Source: Elusimicrobiota bacterium (GTDB taxonomy: Bacteria > Elusimicrobiota > Elusimicrobia > Elusimicrobiales > UBA9959). From it: DNA of 15,090 nt. Every line of letters begins with the position of its first letter. Position 1 is the first letter of the stretch. Where the stretch lies: contig DMES01000055.1 in assembly GCA_003450815.1 (NCBI GenBank), forward strand, positions 1 through 15,090, given 5' to 3'. The position numbers and the translations under genes are program-made. Below, piece by piece: positions 1 to 6,646 of the stretch. The notes beneath the pieces are model-generated. The model did no database searches. It was not told where the DNA came from and saw only the letters and a list, made by a program, of their open reading frames with translations.

Positions 1-16
1 ACTTTTTCAGCAGACC

Positions 17-391
17 CTATTTAGGCGCTTCAACTTTCTTGGCGGGGGCTTTCTTGCTTTCGTGTTTCGTAATAACCTTCACATTGGTTTTGTCACCCTG
101 GATTTTTACTTTAACTTCCGCGCCGACTTTAAAATCGGCTATTTTCTTGGCGTCAACTCCGATGGTTTTCTCAACGGCGGTTTTGGCGTCTTTTAAGGTG
201 ATGGTGTTATTTACTGTGTCAACCGCGGTTATCGCTCCCATCATAACTTCTACTTTTATCGCATGAGGCCTAACGGGAGCCGGCTTTACAGCTTTGGGGG
301 CGTCTACTGTGGGCGCGGCCGCTGGGGCTTGCGCAAAGCTGAGGCCTGCGAAAGCTATGAGAGTTATTGCCGCTAATATTGATTTTTTCAT
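17..391 (-). CDS. Small exported protein, DUF5666-like beta domain
   Basis: Predicted 124-residue exported protein of unknown function. Residues 1-20 form a Sec signal peptide (MKKS start, hydrophobic core, likely cleavage after SFA). An Ala/Pro/Val-rich linker follows to about residue 42. A short beta-rich module (about 45-108) has the pattern GAITAVD...NTITLKD...VDAKKI...KVGAEVKVKI, which resembles the small OB-like periplasmic domains annotated as DUF5666; that match is from memory of the pattern. The tail is lysine/alanine-rich and basic. The start at 391 is preferred over an upstream in-frame ATG at 418 because GGAG lies just before it and the signal peptide then begins correctly. It follows the UDP-glucuronate decarboxylase gene by 50 bases on the same strand, so co-transcription is possible. 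No catalytic residue or cysteine is visible. The gene is convincing; the function is not known. Confidence 0.75.
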   Translation of the reverse strand: MKKSILAAITLIAFAGLSFAQAPAAAPTVDAPKAVKPAPVRPHAIKVEVMMGAITAVDTVNNTITLKDAKTAVEKTIGVDAKKIADFKVGAEVKVKIQGDKTNVKVITKHESKKAPAKKVEAPK

Positions 392-441
392 TTTAATTTC
401 TCCTGGACCAGTTTGCATTTAATAGTTCCGGCGCAGTTTGC

Positions 442-1371
442 TTAGAGCTTGCTGCGGAAGTAAGAAATGGTTTTTTTTAGGCCGTTTTCCAGGTCCACTT
501 TCGGGGACCATTTCAGTTTCGATTTAGCAAGCGTAATATCGGGCCTGCGGACTTTGGGGTCGTCTTCTGGCAGCGGCCGGAAAACTATTTTTGAGCGGCT
601 GCCGGTTATCATTTTTATGGCGCGCGCGAGTTCAAGCAAAGTTATTTCCTGCGGGTTGCCGATGTTTACAGGCTCGTTTATCCCGGATTTTAATAGGCGG
701 TAAATGCCGTCTATAAGGTCTGAAACATAACAGAGGCTGCGCGTTTGAGAGCCGTCTCCATAAACCGTGATGGGCTTGTTCTTCAGCGCCTGTGTCATAA
801 AATTGGGCACAGCCCTGCCGTCCTCAAGGCGCATATTCGGCCCATATGTATTGAAAATACGCAGCAGTCGCACCTGCATTTTGTGATAGCGGTGGTAGGC
901 CATGGTCATGGCCTCGGCGAAGCGTTTGGCTTCGTCGTACACGCCGCGCGGGCCTATGGGGTTTACATTGCCCCAGTAGCTTTCGTGCTGGGGATTTATA
1001 AGCGGGTCGCCGTAAACTTCGGAGGTGGAGGCTATCATGAAGATGGCCTTCTTGTCTTTGGCAAGGCCCAGCGCCTTGTGTGTGCCCAGCGCTCCTACTT
1101 TAAGCGTGGGGATGGGAAATTTCAAGTAATCAATGGGTGAAGCGGGGCTGGCGAAATGCAGCACTGCGTCCAGCCTGCCCGGCACATGGAGATAGTTGGT
1201 TACATCGTACTTAGTGAATTCAAAACCAGGGTCTTTTAAAAGATCCTTAATGTTGTCCACGCTGCCGGTGATGAGGTTGTCTATCCCCACAACGGCATGA
1301 TTCCTGGCCAGAAGATATCTTGAAAGGTGGCTGCCCAGAAAACCGGCCGCACCGGTGACGAGAATTCGCAT
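442..1371 (-). CDS. uxs: UDP-glucuronate decarboxylase (UDP-xylose synthase)
   Basis: Cytoplasmic NAD-dependent enzyme of the extended short-chain dehydrogenase family. It oxidises UDP-glucuronate at C4, decarboxylates it and reduces the product to UDP-xylose. The 309-residue protein opens with a Rossmann NAD site, TGAAGFLGSHL (residues 6-16), then D31 at the end of strand 2 for the NAD ribose. It has the STSEVYGDP block (115-123) and the catalytic Y145-xxx-K149 within PRGVYDEAKRFAE, a signature of the UXS branch. RIFNTYGPNMR (171-181) is the sugar-nucleotide loop. Length matches bacterial UXS. The start at 1371 has GGAG nine bases upstream; the ATG at 1386 would overlap that site. It lies 84 bases downstream of ugd, whose product is its substrate, so the pair forms a two-step pathway. 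A related 4-epimerase is the main alternative; the YDEAKR block argues against it. Confidence 0.9.
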   Translation of the reverse strand: MRILVTGAAGFLGSHLSRYLLARNHAVVGIDNLITGSVDNIKDLLKDPGFEFTKYDVTNYLHVPGRLDAVLHFASPASPIDYLKFPIPTLKVGALGTHKALGLAKDKKAIFMIASTSEVYGDPLINPQHESYWGNVNPIGPRGVYDEAKRFAEAMTMAYHRYHKMQVRLLRIFNTYGPNMRLEDGRAVPNFMTQALKNKPITVYGDGSQTRSLCYVSDLIDGIYRLLKSGINEPVNIGNPQEITLLELARAIKMITGSRSKIVFRPLPEDDPKVRRPDITLAKSKLKWSPKVDLENGLKKTISYFRSKL

Positions 1372-1389
1372 AAGCTTAATCTCCAAAGC

Positions 1390-1441
1390 GCTGAAGTTCT
1401 GAAGAACTGAAGTCTGAAGTTATAAATACTTTAGCTTCAGC
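1390..1441. repeat. Short CTGAAG direct and inverted repeats in ugd-uxs spacer
   Basis: On the plus strand CTGAAG occurs four times (1391-1396, 1399-1404, 1407-1412, 1414-1419) at 7-8 base steps. GCTGAAG at 1390-1396 is answered by the inverted copy CTTCAGC at 1435-1441, so the transcript could fold in several registers. It occupies most of the 84-base spacer and stops just short of the uxs ribosome binding site. There is no T-run, so it does not look like a terminator. It could be a small repetitive element or a processing or translation-control hairpin. Confidence 0.6.
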
Positions 1442-1455
1442 TCTTTAGGCTAACG

Positions 1456-2787
1456 TTACGGCCGACCGACTGATGTATATGTCCAGCCCAGTTCGCGCAT
1501 TTTGGCCGGGTCAAAAAGATTGCGGCCGTCTATAAGTATTGGGTGCTTTACCGCCGCCAGCACTTTTTTCATGTCCAGCGCGGCGAATTCCTTCCACTCG
1601 GTGACCAGGCATATGCAGTCGGCGCCTTTAACGCAGTCGTAGGGGTCTCCGGCGAAATAAATGCCTTTAATCGCGCGCTTGGCGTTCTCCTGCGAAATCG
1701 GGTCGTAGCCGCGCACTTTGGCGCCGCGCTTTAAAAATTCGCGCGCAATGTCTATGCTCGGGGCAAAACGCATGTCGTCGGTTTCTGGTTTGAAGGCCAG
1801 CCCAAGCATAGCCACAGTTTTCCCTTCCAGGTTCCAAAGCTCATCTTCGGCTTTTTTAACCAGCCACATCTTTTGTCCCTCGTTTATATCTTTTACGGTT
1901 TTTAAAAGTTCGAAGTCGTAGCCTTTGCGCCGGGAGAGCCAGTAGAAAGCTTCAAGGTCTTTGGGGAAGCAGAAGCCGCCGAAGCCTATGCCCGCCTTTA
2001 GAAAAGAAGATCCTATACGCTTGTCCAGGCCCATGCCTTTGGCCACATCCTCAATATCAGCGCCGGTCTTTTCACAGATATTGGCCACCGCGTTAATGAA
2101 TGATATTTTGGCGGCAAGGAAAGAATTGGAGGCGTGTTTGATAAGCTCGGCGCTCTTTACGCTGGTAAAGAGCACTTTTGCGCCTTTCATTGGTCTGTAA
2201 ACCCGTTTTAAAACCGCCTCCGCCTCTTTTGAGGAAACACCAGCCACCACACGGTCGGGCTTTAAAAAATCCCAGACAGCCGTGCCCTCGCGCAGAAACT
2301 CGGGGTTAGAGGCCACATCAAAGGGGATGCCTTTTTTGTTATGGCGCTTTACAGTCTTGCTGATCCAGTCGCAGGTTTCAACAGGCACGGTGGACTTTTC
2401 CACTATAACGGTGTAGCCTGCCATGTTTTTTGCGATTTCTTCCGAAACTTTTTCAATGGTTGAAAGATCGGCAGAGCCGTCATCGCGGGGTGGGGTGCCA
2501 ACGGCGATAAAAATAGCTTCGGCGCGGCGGCCCTGATGAAGCATCCCCTCTTTTATAAAATTGGAAAAATGCAGGCGGCCCGCTTTAACATTCTTTTTGA
2601 CCACGCGCTCCAGATCATCCTCGTAAATGGGCATTATGCCCTTTTCAAGCATGGCTATCTTTCCGGGGTCGTTGTCAACGCAGATAACGTGGTGCCCAAG
2701 CTCGGCAAAACACGCGCCGCTGACAAGTCCCACATAGCCCGCGCCGATCACACAGATATTTACTTTTTCATTCTGGTTTTTTTTCAT
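1456..2787 (-). CDS. ugd: UDP-glucose 6-dehydrogenase
   Basis: Cytoplasmic enzyme that oxidises UDP-glucose to UDP-glucuronate with two NAD+. The 443-residue protein has the expected three-part architecture. The N-terminal NAD domain carries ICVIGAGYVGLVSG (11-24) and VGTPPRDDGSADL (96-108). The central helix includes AELIKHASNSFLAAKISFIN (213-232). The catalytic cysteine block GFGGFCFPKD has C273. The C-terminal UDP-binding domain contains VAMLGLAFKPETDDMR and later DGRNLFD. Length is typical for bacterial Ugd. The ATG at 2787 has GGAG seven bases upstream. It lies downstream of the transporter gene, with a repeat-bearing 117-base spacer, and upstream of uxs, whose substrate it makes. Context points to supply of UDP-xylose or UDP-glucuronate for surface polysaccharide or glycosylation; that end use is inferred, because no glycosyltransferase lies in the window. 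Confidence 0.96.
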   Translation of the reverse strand: MKKNQNEKVNICVIGAGYVGLVSGACFAELGHHVICVDNDPGKIAMLEKGIMPIYEDDLERVVKKNVKAGRLHFSNFIKEGMLHQGRRAEAIFIAVGTPPRDDGSADLSTIEKVSEEIAKNMAGYTVIVEKSTVPVETCDWISKTVKRHNKKGIPFDVASNPEFLREGTAVWDFLKPDRVVAGVSSKEAEAVLKRVYRPMKGAKVLFTSVKSAELIKHASNSFLAAKISFINAVANICEKTGADIEDVAKGMGLDKRIGSSFLKAGIGFGGFCFPKDLEAFYWLSRRKGYDFELLKTVKDINEGQKMWLVKKAEDELWNLEGKTVAMLGLAFKPETDDMRFAPSIDIAREFLKRGAKVRGYDPISQENAKRAIKGIYFAGDPYDCVKGADCICLVTEWKEFAALDMKKVLAAVKHPILIDGRNLFDPAKMRELGWTYTSVGRP

Positions 2788-2814
2788 TAGAGGCTCCGTA
2801 ATAACTGAGTTCCT

Positions 2815-2833
2815 GCCGTATTTTAGATACGGC
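2815..2833 (-). repeat. Hairpin upstream of ugd
   Basis: GCCGTAT (2815-2821) and ATACGGC (2827-2833) form a perfect 7-bp stem with a 5-base loop, 28 bases upstream of the ugd start. On the transcribed minus strand no T-run follows, so it is not a canonical terminator. It may be a leader hairpin, a processing site or part of the repetitive material next to it. Confidence 0.5.
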
Positions 2834-2844
2834 TGTTGCCAGAA

Positions 2845-2916
2845 GCCATATACTTTAGGCCGTAAGCTGGGCAGAAAGTTCGGTAAAGTATTATGGCCTG
2901 CGGCTTATGGCGTATG
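2845..2916. repeat. GCCATA-type imperfect inverted repeat, entering the transporter 3' end
   Basis: GCCATATACTTTA (2845-2857) is the reverse complement, apart from a one-base indel, of TAAAGTATTATGGC (2884-2897). Further variants of the motif (on the minus strand, GCCATACGCCATAAG) continue to about 2916. The transporter stop codon and its last residues (His-Thr-Pro) are made of this repeat. The nine-base string ATACTTTAG is shared with the 1390-1441 repeat region. It looks like a small repetitive intergenic element; no transposase is near. Confidence 0.5.
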
Positions 2917-4074
2917 GCTTTTTTCCTCCGGGCCGCAGATCACTTCGGTGCCCGCTTCAGGTTCTATTTCGTGCGCTTTAGCCAGTTCGCAGGCGCGCTT
3001 CTTTTCGGAAACGCCCAGGAAGTATATGGCGACGAAAATAAGCAGCAGGCCGAGCCAGTCTTCTTTCGCCGGAGGCTTTGCCGCCATCAGAAAGAACACG
3101 AGAAGCGTCGCTATTGTGCCGGCGATAAGCGAGGTAAGGCGGTTGACGAGTCCCGCGAAAGTGGCGGTGCGGCCTTTGAACATGAACAGAAACACCGAGA
3201 AGAAGGCTCCGATGCCGTAGGGGATGCCGGCGAGGGCCGCTTTAAGCCAATCTTTATGCGGCATTGAAAACGCCGTCTGGAAGTTTCCCACGAAGTCTTT
3301 TGAGTTTTCCGGGTTCGGGGTCATCAGGTAGATCACGGCTAGGGTGGCCAGTATCATCGTGGTGCTGGCGGAGAGCTGCTCCACGGCGAAGAAGCCTTTG
3401 TTATCATATGGGACGCCCTTGGCACGCGTATTCTTAAAATAGTTCATGATGTAGATGCGGATGGCGTAGGCGATAATGTAGCTGGTCAGAATGGTCATGG
3501 CCGCTACATTATTGATGAAGTCAAAATCTCCGGGCTTGACATAATAGAGCTTCAGGCCCACGGCCGCCAGCGCGAATACAACAGCGATGTTTTCTTCCTT
3601 GTAAACTTTTTTGTGAAGTATCCCCTGGCGTATCTGTATGGAGTCTATTATGCGGCTTATTACAATGATGCTGGCACGCATGATTATCATGGCGACCATT
3701 ACTGAGATGGGCAGCAGGTACATCAAAGTGGTGGTCGGAATTACCACCGCGGTGCAGATGCCGGACGGGATGATGTAGAGGAATTCTTTTGGGAAGGTAA
3801 GGCCGAGCACCGTGATCTTGCCCTGGGACTGGAATTTGTACCATCCCCAGGCTATCACCAGGGATACGCAAAACAGGCTTGAGAAGAGTGTGGAGTAGAC
3901 CATGTACTGGACATCGCTCATAGCGGGATAGCCCGGCGCCTTGTTCATGAAATATTTCGGCGCTATGCCTGTAACAATATAGGTGGCGAAGTAGGCGAAC
4001 GCCAGTTGCAGCAGGCGCTCCGTGGTGCCGTCGTGAGTTTTTTGCGTAAAAACGGTTTTAATTGTTTTAATCAT
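2905..4074 (-). CDS. Multi-pass membrane protein, EamA/DMT-transporter-like
   Basis: Predicted 389-residue inner-membrane protein with about ten hydrophobic segments, among them 22-39, 57-78, 98-118, 121-141, 163-178, 191-210, 238-252, 277-297, 305-330 and 340-354. The order of segments, with a PTTTLMYLLPISVMVAMIIM block (113-132) and an internal-repeat feel, resembles the drug/metabolite transporter superfamily, to which nucleotide-sugar transporters also belong. It is longer than a standard bacterial EamA protein of about 300 residues, with a hydrophilic insert near 211-235 and a charged C-terminal tail. The substrate cannot be read from the sequence. Its position upstream of ugd and uxs makes a sugar or nucleotide-sugar related role thinkable but unproven. 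GGGAG precedes the ATG at 4074, and a promoter-like site lies upstream. The last residues fall inside a repetitive element, so the C terminus may have been reshaped by it. Confidence 0.7.
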   Translation of the reverse strand: MIKTIKTVFTQKTHDGTTERLLQLAFAYFATYIVTGIAPKYFMNKAPGYPAMSDVQYMVYSTLFSSLFCVSLVIAWGWYKFQSQGKITVLGLTFPKEFLYIIPSGICTAVVIPTTTLMYLLPISVMVAMIIMRASIIVISRIIDSIQIRQGILHKKVYKEENIAVVFALAAVGLKLYYVKPGDFDFINNVAAMTILTSYIIAYAIRIYIMNYFKNTRAKGVPYDNKGFFAVEQLSASTTMILATLAVIYLMTPNPENSKDFVGNFQTAFSMPHKDWLKAALAGIPYGIGAFFSVFLFMFKGRTATFAGLVNRLTSLIAGTIATLLVFFLMAAKPPAKEDWLGLLLIFVAIYFLGVSEKKRACELAKAHEIEPEAGTEVICGPEEKSHTP

Positions 4075-4113
4075 ACATTCTCCCTACAATACAATAACAA
4101 TCCGCGTTCACAT

Positions 4114-4141
4114 ATTATATATAAATATGGAAAAATGGGAA
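4114..4141 (-). promoter_or_regulatory. Sigma70-type promoter for the transporter-ugd-uxs group
   Basis: On the minus strand a perfect TATAAT (4119-4114) lies 16 bases downstream of TTCCCA (4141-4136, four of six consensus positions) in an AT-rich spacer. Transcription would start near 4107 and give a leader of about 33 bases that carries the GGGAG ribosome binding site of the transporter gene. The -35 is weak, so this is a sequence-based guess. Confidence 0.4.
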
Positions 4142-4191
4142 AAAAATTCCTGATTACTTTTAGGATAGTTTAAGGAAGATCCGGGTTTCCT

Positions 4192-4608
4192 TCAGGTTTT
4201 GGGCGCTCTTTTTCGGGAAATCTCAGCGGCTTTTTTGATTTTTGCCAGCAGTATATCCAGATCAAAAGGCTTGACAAGGTAATCCATGGCGCCGAAAAGC
4301 ATGGCATCATTCAAAGTGGCGGCGTCGTTTAAGCCGCTTATGGCGAGTACGGGTACATGGGCTGATGCGGGCATGGCCCTGATATCGCTCATAAGGCTTA
4401 TTCCATCTTCCCCGGGCATCATTATATCCATCAGAATAACATCGGGTATTTCTTCCGGTTTAGCCCCGGTGAAAAACTCCTTGGCCTTTTTAGGGCTTGA
4501 AAATGTTTTTATCTCGCATTTGTCTGAGGAGAGCCCATTCTCGTAAATATCCAGAATGGCCTCGTCATCGTCCACCGCCACTACGCGTATAGGTTTTTCC
4601 TGTTCCAT
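4192..4608 (-). CDS. Stand-alone CheY-type response regulator receiver
   Basis: A 138-residue cytoplasmic protein consisting of one receiver domain and no output domain. The acidic pocket is D13-D14-D15, the phosphoacceptor is D61 in VILMDIMMPGEDG, the switch serine is S91 in LAISG, and the conserved lysine is K113 in YLVKPFD. All phosphotransfer residues are therefore intact. A single-domain regulator acts by protein contact or as a phosphorelay intermediate; its kinase and target are not in this window. The C terminus is short and basic (SRKRAPKT). It lies between a terminator-like site of the upstream gene and the promoter of the transporter, so it is probably its own transcription unit. 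Its start is preceded by AAGG within a palindrome. Membership of the receiver family is certain; its pathway is not. Confidence 0.92.
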   Translation of the reverse strand: MEQEKPIRVVAVDDDEAILDIYENGLSSDKCEIKTFSSPKKAKEFFTGAKPEEIPDVILMDIMMPGEDGISLMSDIRAMPASAHVPVLAISGLNDAATLNDAMLFGAMDYLVKPFDLDILLAKIKKAAEISRKRAPKT

Positions 4609-4610
4609 AA

Positions 4611-4629
4611 TTAAGGTTCCTTAATTCTA
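4611..4629 (-). promoter_or_regulatory. Palindrome and possible -10 site in front of the receiver gene
   Basis: TTAAGG and CCTTAA arms separated by two bases (4611-4624) sit three bases before the receiver start codon and contain its AAGG ribosome binding sequence. Directly upstream on the minus strand is TAGAAT (4629-4624), five of six matches to a -10 box, with no clear -35. The arrangement would suit an operator or a hairpin hiding the ribosome binding site. It may also be chance, given the short arms. Confidence 0.3.
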
Positions 4630-4631
4630 AC

Positions 4632-4669
4632 AAAAAAACCGCTTCCCGGGTTACCCTATCTACCGGTTT
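4632..4669 (-). terminator. Probable terminator after the DsbA-like/MauE-like gene chain
   Basis: On the minus strand AAACCG (4669-4664) pairs with CGGTTT (4641-4636) across a loop that holds its own GGG/CCC mini-stem, and seven T residues follow (4638-4632). The first arm overlaps the last codons of the upstream gene. It is consistent with a factor-independent terminator, but the long loop lowers confidence. Confidence 0.45.
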
Positions 4670-5408
4670 CCTTTAGCTGGCATTTAAAAACCCCTCTGGT
4701 GCTTGGCAGGTAAAAAAGTTTGCTTATCCCGTAAAGCTGGTAAACCGAAATAAATAATTGTATGTCTTTAGTGTCGTCACGTTTCTGAAGCGGGATAAGG
4801 CGATAGGGCTGCTTTATGGCGTCAAAAAGAGGCTTAACCTTCTGTATGTCGTAGGTTTCAATATCCTTTATTATATGTTCCTTTGAAGCGTGCGACCGGA
4901 ACCGGTCAAGCTCCTCCCCCTCTATCGGTTCCGCGCTCAGGAACCCGTAAAGTTTTTTATCCGGCGGCAGTTTTTCCATATTTTTTTTGGCTTCTCCGAA
5001 GGCATGGGAAAAGGCTTCACCGAAGGAGTTAAGCGGAGCATCAACCCGGCGCAGTTCACCGTTGATGTAAGCGGAAATGCTTAAAACTTGTCCGCGGTAA
5101 AAAATCATTTTGTTTTCAACGCCGTTCTGAAAGTTCAGGATTTCAGAACTTTCTATTTCGCGGAAAAAATCTTTCGCAAGCTGCGCGCGGATAACTCCGC
5201 GGCGCGTTATGGACGCGGTTTTTGTTTCGGTCCGCATCATTACCCGGCCGTCCTGGGATATTTCCATGTATAGCTTTTTTTCCGTTTTAGGAGCGGACAC
5301 ATTCATCCAGCTGACTTTAGGCACGGTCTTCTGGCCGTACGGGCGGTACGCGAGGGCTGCCGATGCCGCGCAAAATAATATTAACGAAAACAATATTCTT
5401 TTAGCCAT
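4656..5408 (-). CDS. Exported protein of unknown function
   Basis: Unrecognised 250-residue protein with a clear Sec signal peptide (residues 1-20, ending ASAALA). The mature part starts with YRPYGQ. It shows an N-terminal beta-rich region (about 30-125) with basic patches and then a more helical region (130-200) rich in Lys and Glu. The mature protein has only one cysteine, C243 near the C terminus, so it cannot form an internal disulfide. It is the last gene of a three-gene chain. Its ATG lies inside the end of the MauE-like gene (8-base overlap, ATGGCTAA) and no strong ribosome binding site is visible, so translation is probably coupled. Linkage to a thiol-oxidoreductase pair suggests work in the periplasm or envelope. 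No catalytic motif was found and no family name is offered. Confidence 0.8.
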   Translation of the reverse strand: MAKRILFSLILFCAASAALAYRPYGQKTVPKVSWMNVSAPKTEKKLYMEISQDGRVMMRTETKTASITRRGVIRAQLAKDFFREIESSEILNFQNGVENKMIFYRGQVLSISAYINGELRRVDAPLNSFGEAFSHAFGEAKKNMEKLPPDKKLYGFLSAEPIEGEELDRFRSHASKEHIIKDIETYDIQKVKPLFDAIKQPYRLIPLQKRDDTKDIQLFISVYQLYGISKLFYLPSTRGVFKCQLKETGR

Positions 5409-5862
5409 GTCTGTCCACCGCCGAGTCTAGCGAAAATACCGCTCCGTGCCGGAAGGACAGAACGGCTAGAACCAGCAGCGCAATATTCTGCGCGAATTCT
5501 CCAGCGAGCGAGCTGGAGCCGTTGGCTCCGAAGCAGCCGCAAGAGGTGACAGGGAGTCCCCGCAGCCAGGCTTGGGTAAGCAGGACCTCAAACCCTAGCA
5601 GCAACGCTCCTATGCCGGCGGCGCAAAAACGGGTAAACAGGCCGGTGGCGAACATAAGCCCAAGATAAAGTTCAAGCCAGGGCAGCGTGAGCGCCGTCCA
5701 GAGCGCAGCCCACACCGGAACTATTTTGTATCCCTCAATGGCGTATGCGAATTCCTCGGCCGGGGAAACGGCTTTTAAATAGCCGGCGTAAACAAAAACT
5801 CCGCCCAGGATAATCCTTGAACAGACAGCGAGTATGGTTTTTACCTTTCTCTCGTTTTGCAT
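5401..5862 (-). CDS. MauE/DoxX-type membrane protein with CGC motif
   Basis: A 153-residue inner-membrane protein with four predicted helices (about 8-28, 49-73, 78-98, 121-138). The first helix carries the family-like RIILGGVFVYAGYLKAVSP block (16-34). Between helices 3 and 4 sits TSCGCFGANG with C108 and C110, the hallmark of the MauE branch of the DoxX-like superfamily. MauE proteins in methylamine utilisation work with the thioredoxin-like MauD in disulfide formation of the target enzyme. Here the partner would be the DsbA-like protein encoded directly upstream, whose TAA stop overlaps this ATG by one base (TAATG). A role in passing electrons from the DsbA-like protein to the membrane is an inference from this pairing. 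Length and topology fit the family. Confidence 0.82.
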   Translation of the reverse strand: MQNERKVKTILAVCSRIILGGVFVYAGYLKAVSPAEEFAYAIEGYKIVPVWAALWTALTLPWLELYLGLMFATGLFTRFCAAGIGALLLGFEVLLTQAWLRGLPVTSCGCFGANGSSSLAGEFAQNIALLVLAVLSFRHGAVFSLDSAVDRHG

Positions 5863-6491
5863 TATTTTTTTAGCAGATTGTCAAAATGTTTTGCCGCGTC
5901 AAGCAGCTGAAGCGTGCCCACGACTCGTTTTCTGTTTATGAAAAAAGTGGGCGTGGCGTTAACGCCTTTCAGGTCGCCCTCAGCCATTTCAAGCTTTACC
6001 CCTTTTATAGTTTCATCTTTGTTTGAGCAGGCCTCAAAAGCCGAAAGGTCAAGATCCAGCTTTTTAGCGTAATCAAAAAATTCAGCCGGTTTTTTTTCCG
6101 CGCGCCCCCAGAGTTCCTGGTTTTTGAAAAGCAGTGCCGCGTATTCCTGGAATTTCCCCTGCGCACCGGCGCAGTCGGCATAAGCGGCGGCGTGAAAGGA
6201 CCATTTGTGTATGGACACAAGCGGGTAATGCTTGAAATTCAGCGCGATATGGCCGTTGTAAAGCTTAAGCATCTCCTCAAGCTGCAGATAGGCGGCCTGG
6301 CAGGAGGGGCAGGCGAAGTCGGTATATTCATAGATCTGTATCTCCGCCGTTTTAGGGCCGAAGGCGCGGAAAGGGGGCACGGTCCGTATTGGCCCCAGGT
6401 TCAGCTGCCTTGCCAGTAAAGTTGTGAGCGTGGCTGCGAAAATAAGTAACGACGCGATAACAAGCTTCCTCGCTGTTTTTGTGTGCTGCAT
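5862..6491 (-). CDS. Membrane-anchored DsbA-like thiol oxidoreductase
   Basis: A 209-residue protein with one N-terminal membrane segment (about 9-27) and an extracytoplasmic thioredoxin-fold domain of the DsbA / Thioredoxin_4 type. The active site is C61-P-S-C64 in YTDFACPSC, the cis-proline loop is T180-P181 in NATPTFFINR, and the KHYPL block (88-92) is typical of the family. C107 and C155 in the helical insertion could form a second, structural disulfide, as in some DsbA branches. It probably oxidises or isomerises cysteines of exported proteins. It heads a chain with a MauE-like protein and an exported protein. A perfect TATAAT lies 7-12 bases before its ATG and no ribosome binding site is visible, so the mRNA may be leaderless. 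The family assignment is strong; oxidase versus reductase direction cannot be read. Confidence 0.9.
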   Translation of the reverse strand: MQHTKTARKLVIASLLIFAATLTTLLARQLNLGPIRTVPPFRAFGPKTAEIQIYEYTDFACPSCQAAYLQLEEMLKLYNGHIALNFKHYPLVSIHKWSFHAAAYADCAGAQGKFQEYAALLFKNQELWGRAEKKPAEFFDYAKKLDLDLSAFEACSNKDETIKGVKLEMAEGDLKGVNATPTFFINRKRVVGTLQLLDAAKHFDNLLKK

Positions 6492-6497
6492 AAGCTG

Positions 6498-6503
6498 ATT
6501 ATA
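6498..6503 (-). promoter_or_regulatory. -10 box immediately before the DsbA-like gene
   Basis: TATAAT on the minus strand at 6503-6498, with only a poor -35 (CCAAAA or TCCAAA at 17-18 bases spacing). Transcription starting the usual 6-8 bases after the box would begin at or next to the A of the start codon at 6491. Confidence 0.4.
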
Positions 6504-6616
6504 CTATAAAACTTTTGCCGTTTTGGAGGCCCAAATCCTTGGCGGCTTTGGGCGGCCGCAATTCCGGCTTAAAACAGGCCTTAAAATTGGGAAAAAACAG
6601 AAAAAAATCTTTGTTC

Positions 6617-6646
6617 ATAACAAAACCCTTTCAGAAGATGTAAAAT
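6617..6646 (+). promoter_or_regulatory. Candidate promoter of the hyf-like operon
   Basis: ATAACA (6617-6622, four of six -35 positions) and TAAAAT (6641-6646, five of six -10 positions) are separated by 18 bases. This would place the start near 6652, with a leader of about 170 bases before hyfB. No sigma54 or other recognisable activator site was seen. This is tentative. Confidence 0.25.

Noticed and set aside
3521..3871. 116-residue minus-strand frame within the transporter gene
   Set aside because: Out-of-frame shadow of the membrane protein; His/Pro-rich without pattern.
4172..4192. Hairpin AAGGAA/TTCCTT after the receiver stop as a terminator
   Set aside because: Only six A/T-rich pairs and no T-run on the minus strand; too weak to list as a terminator.
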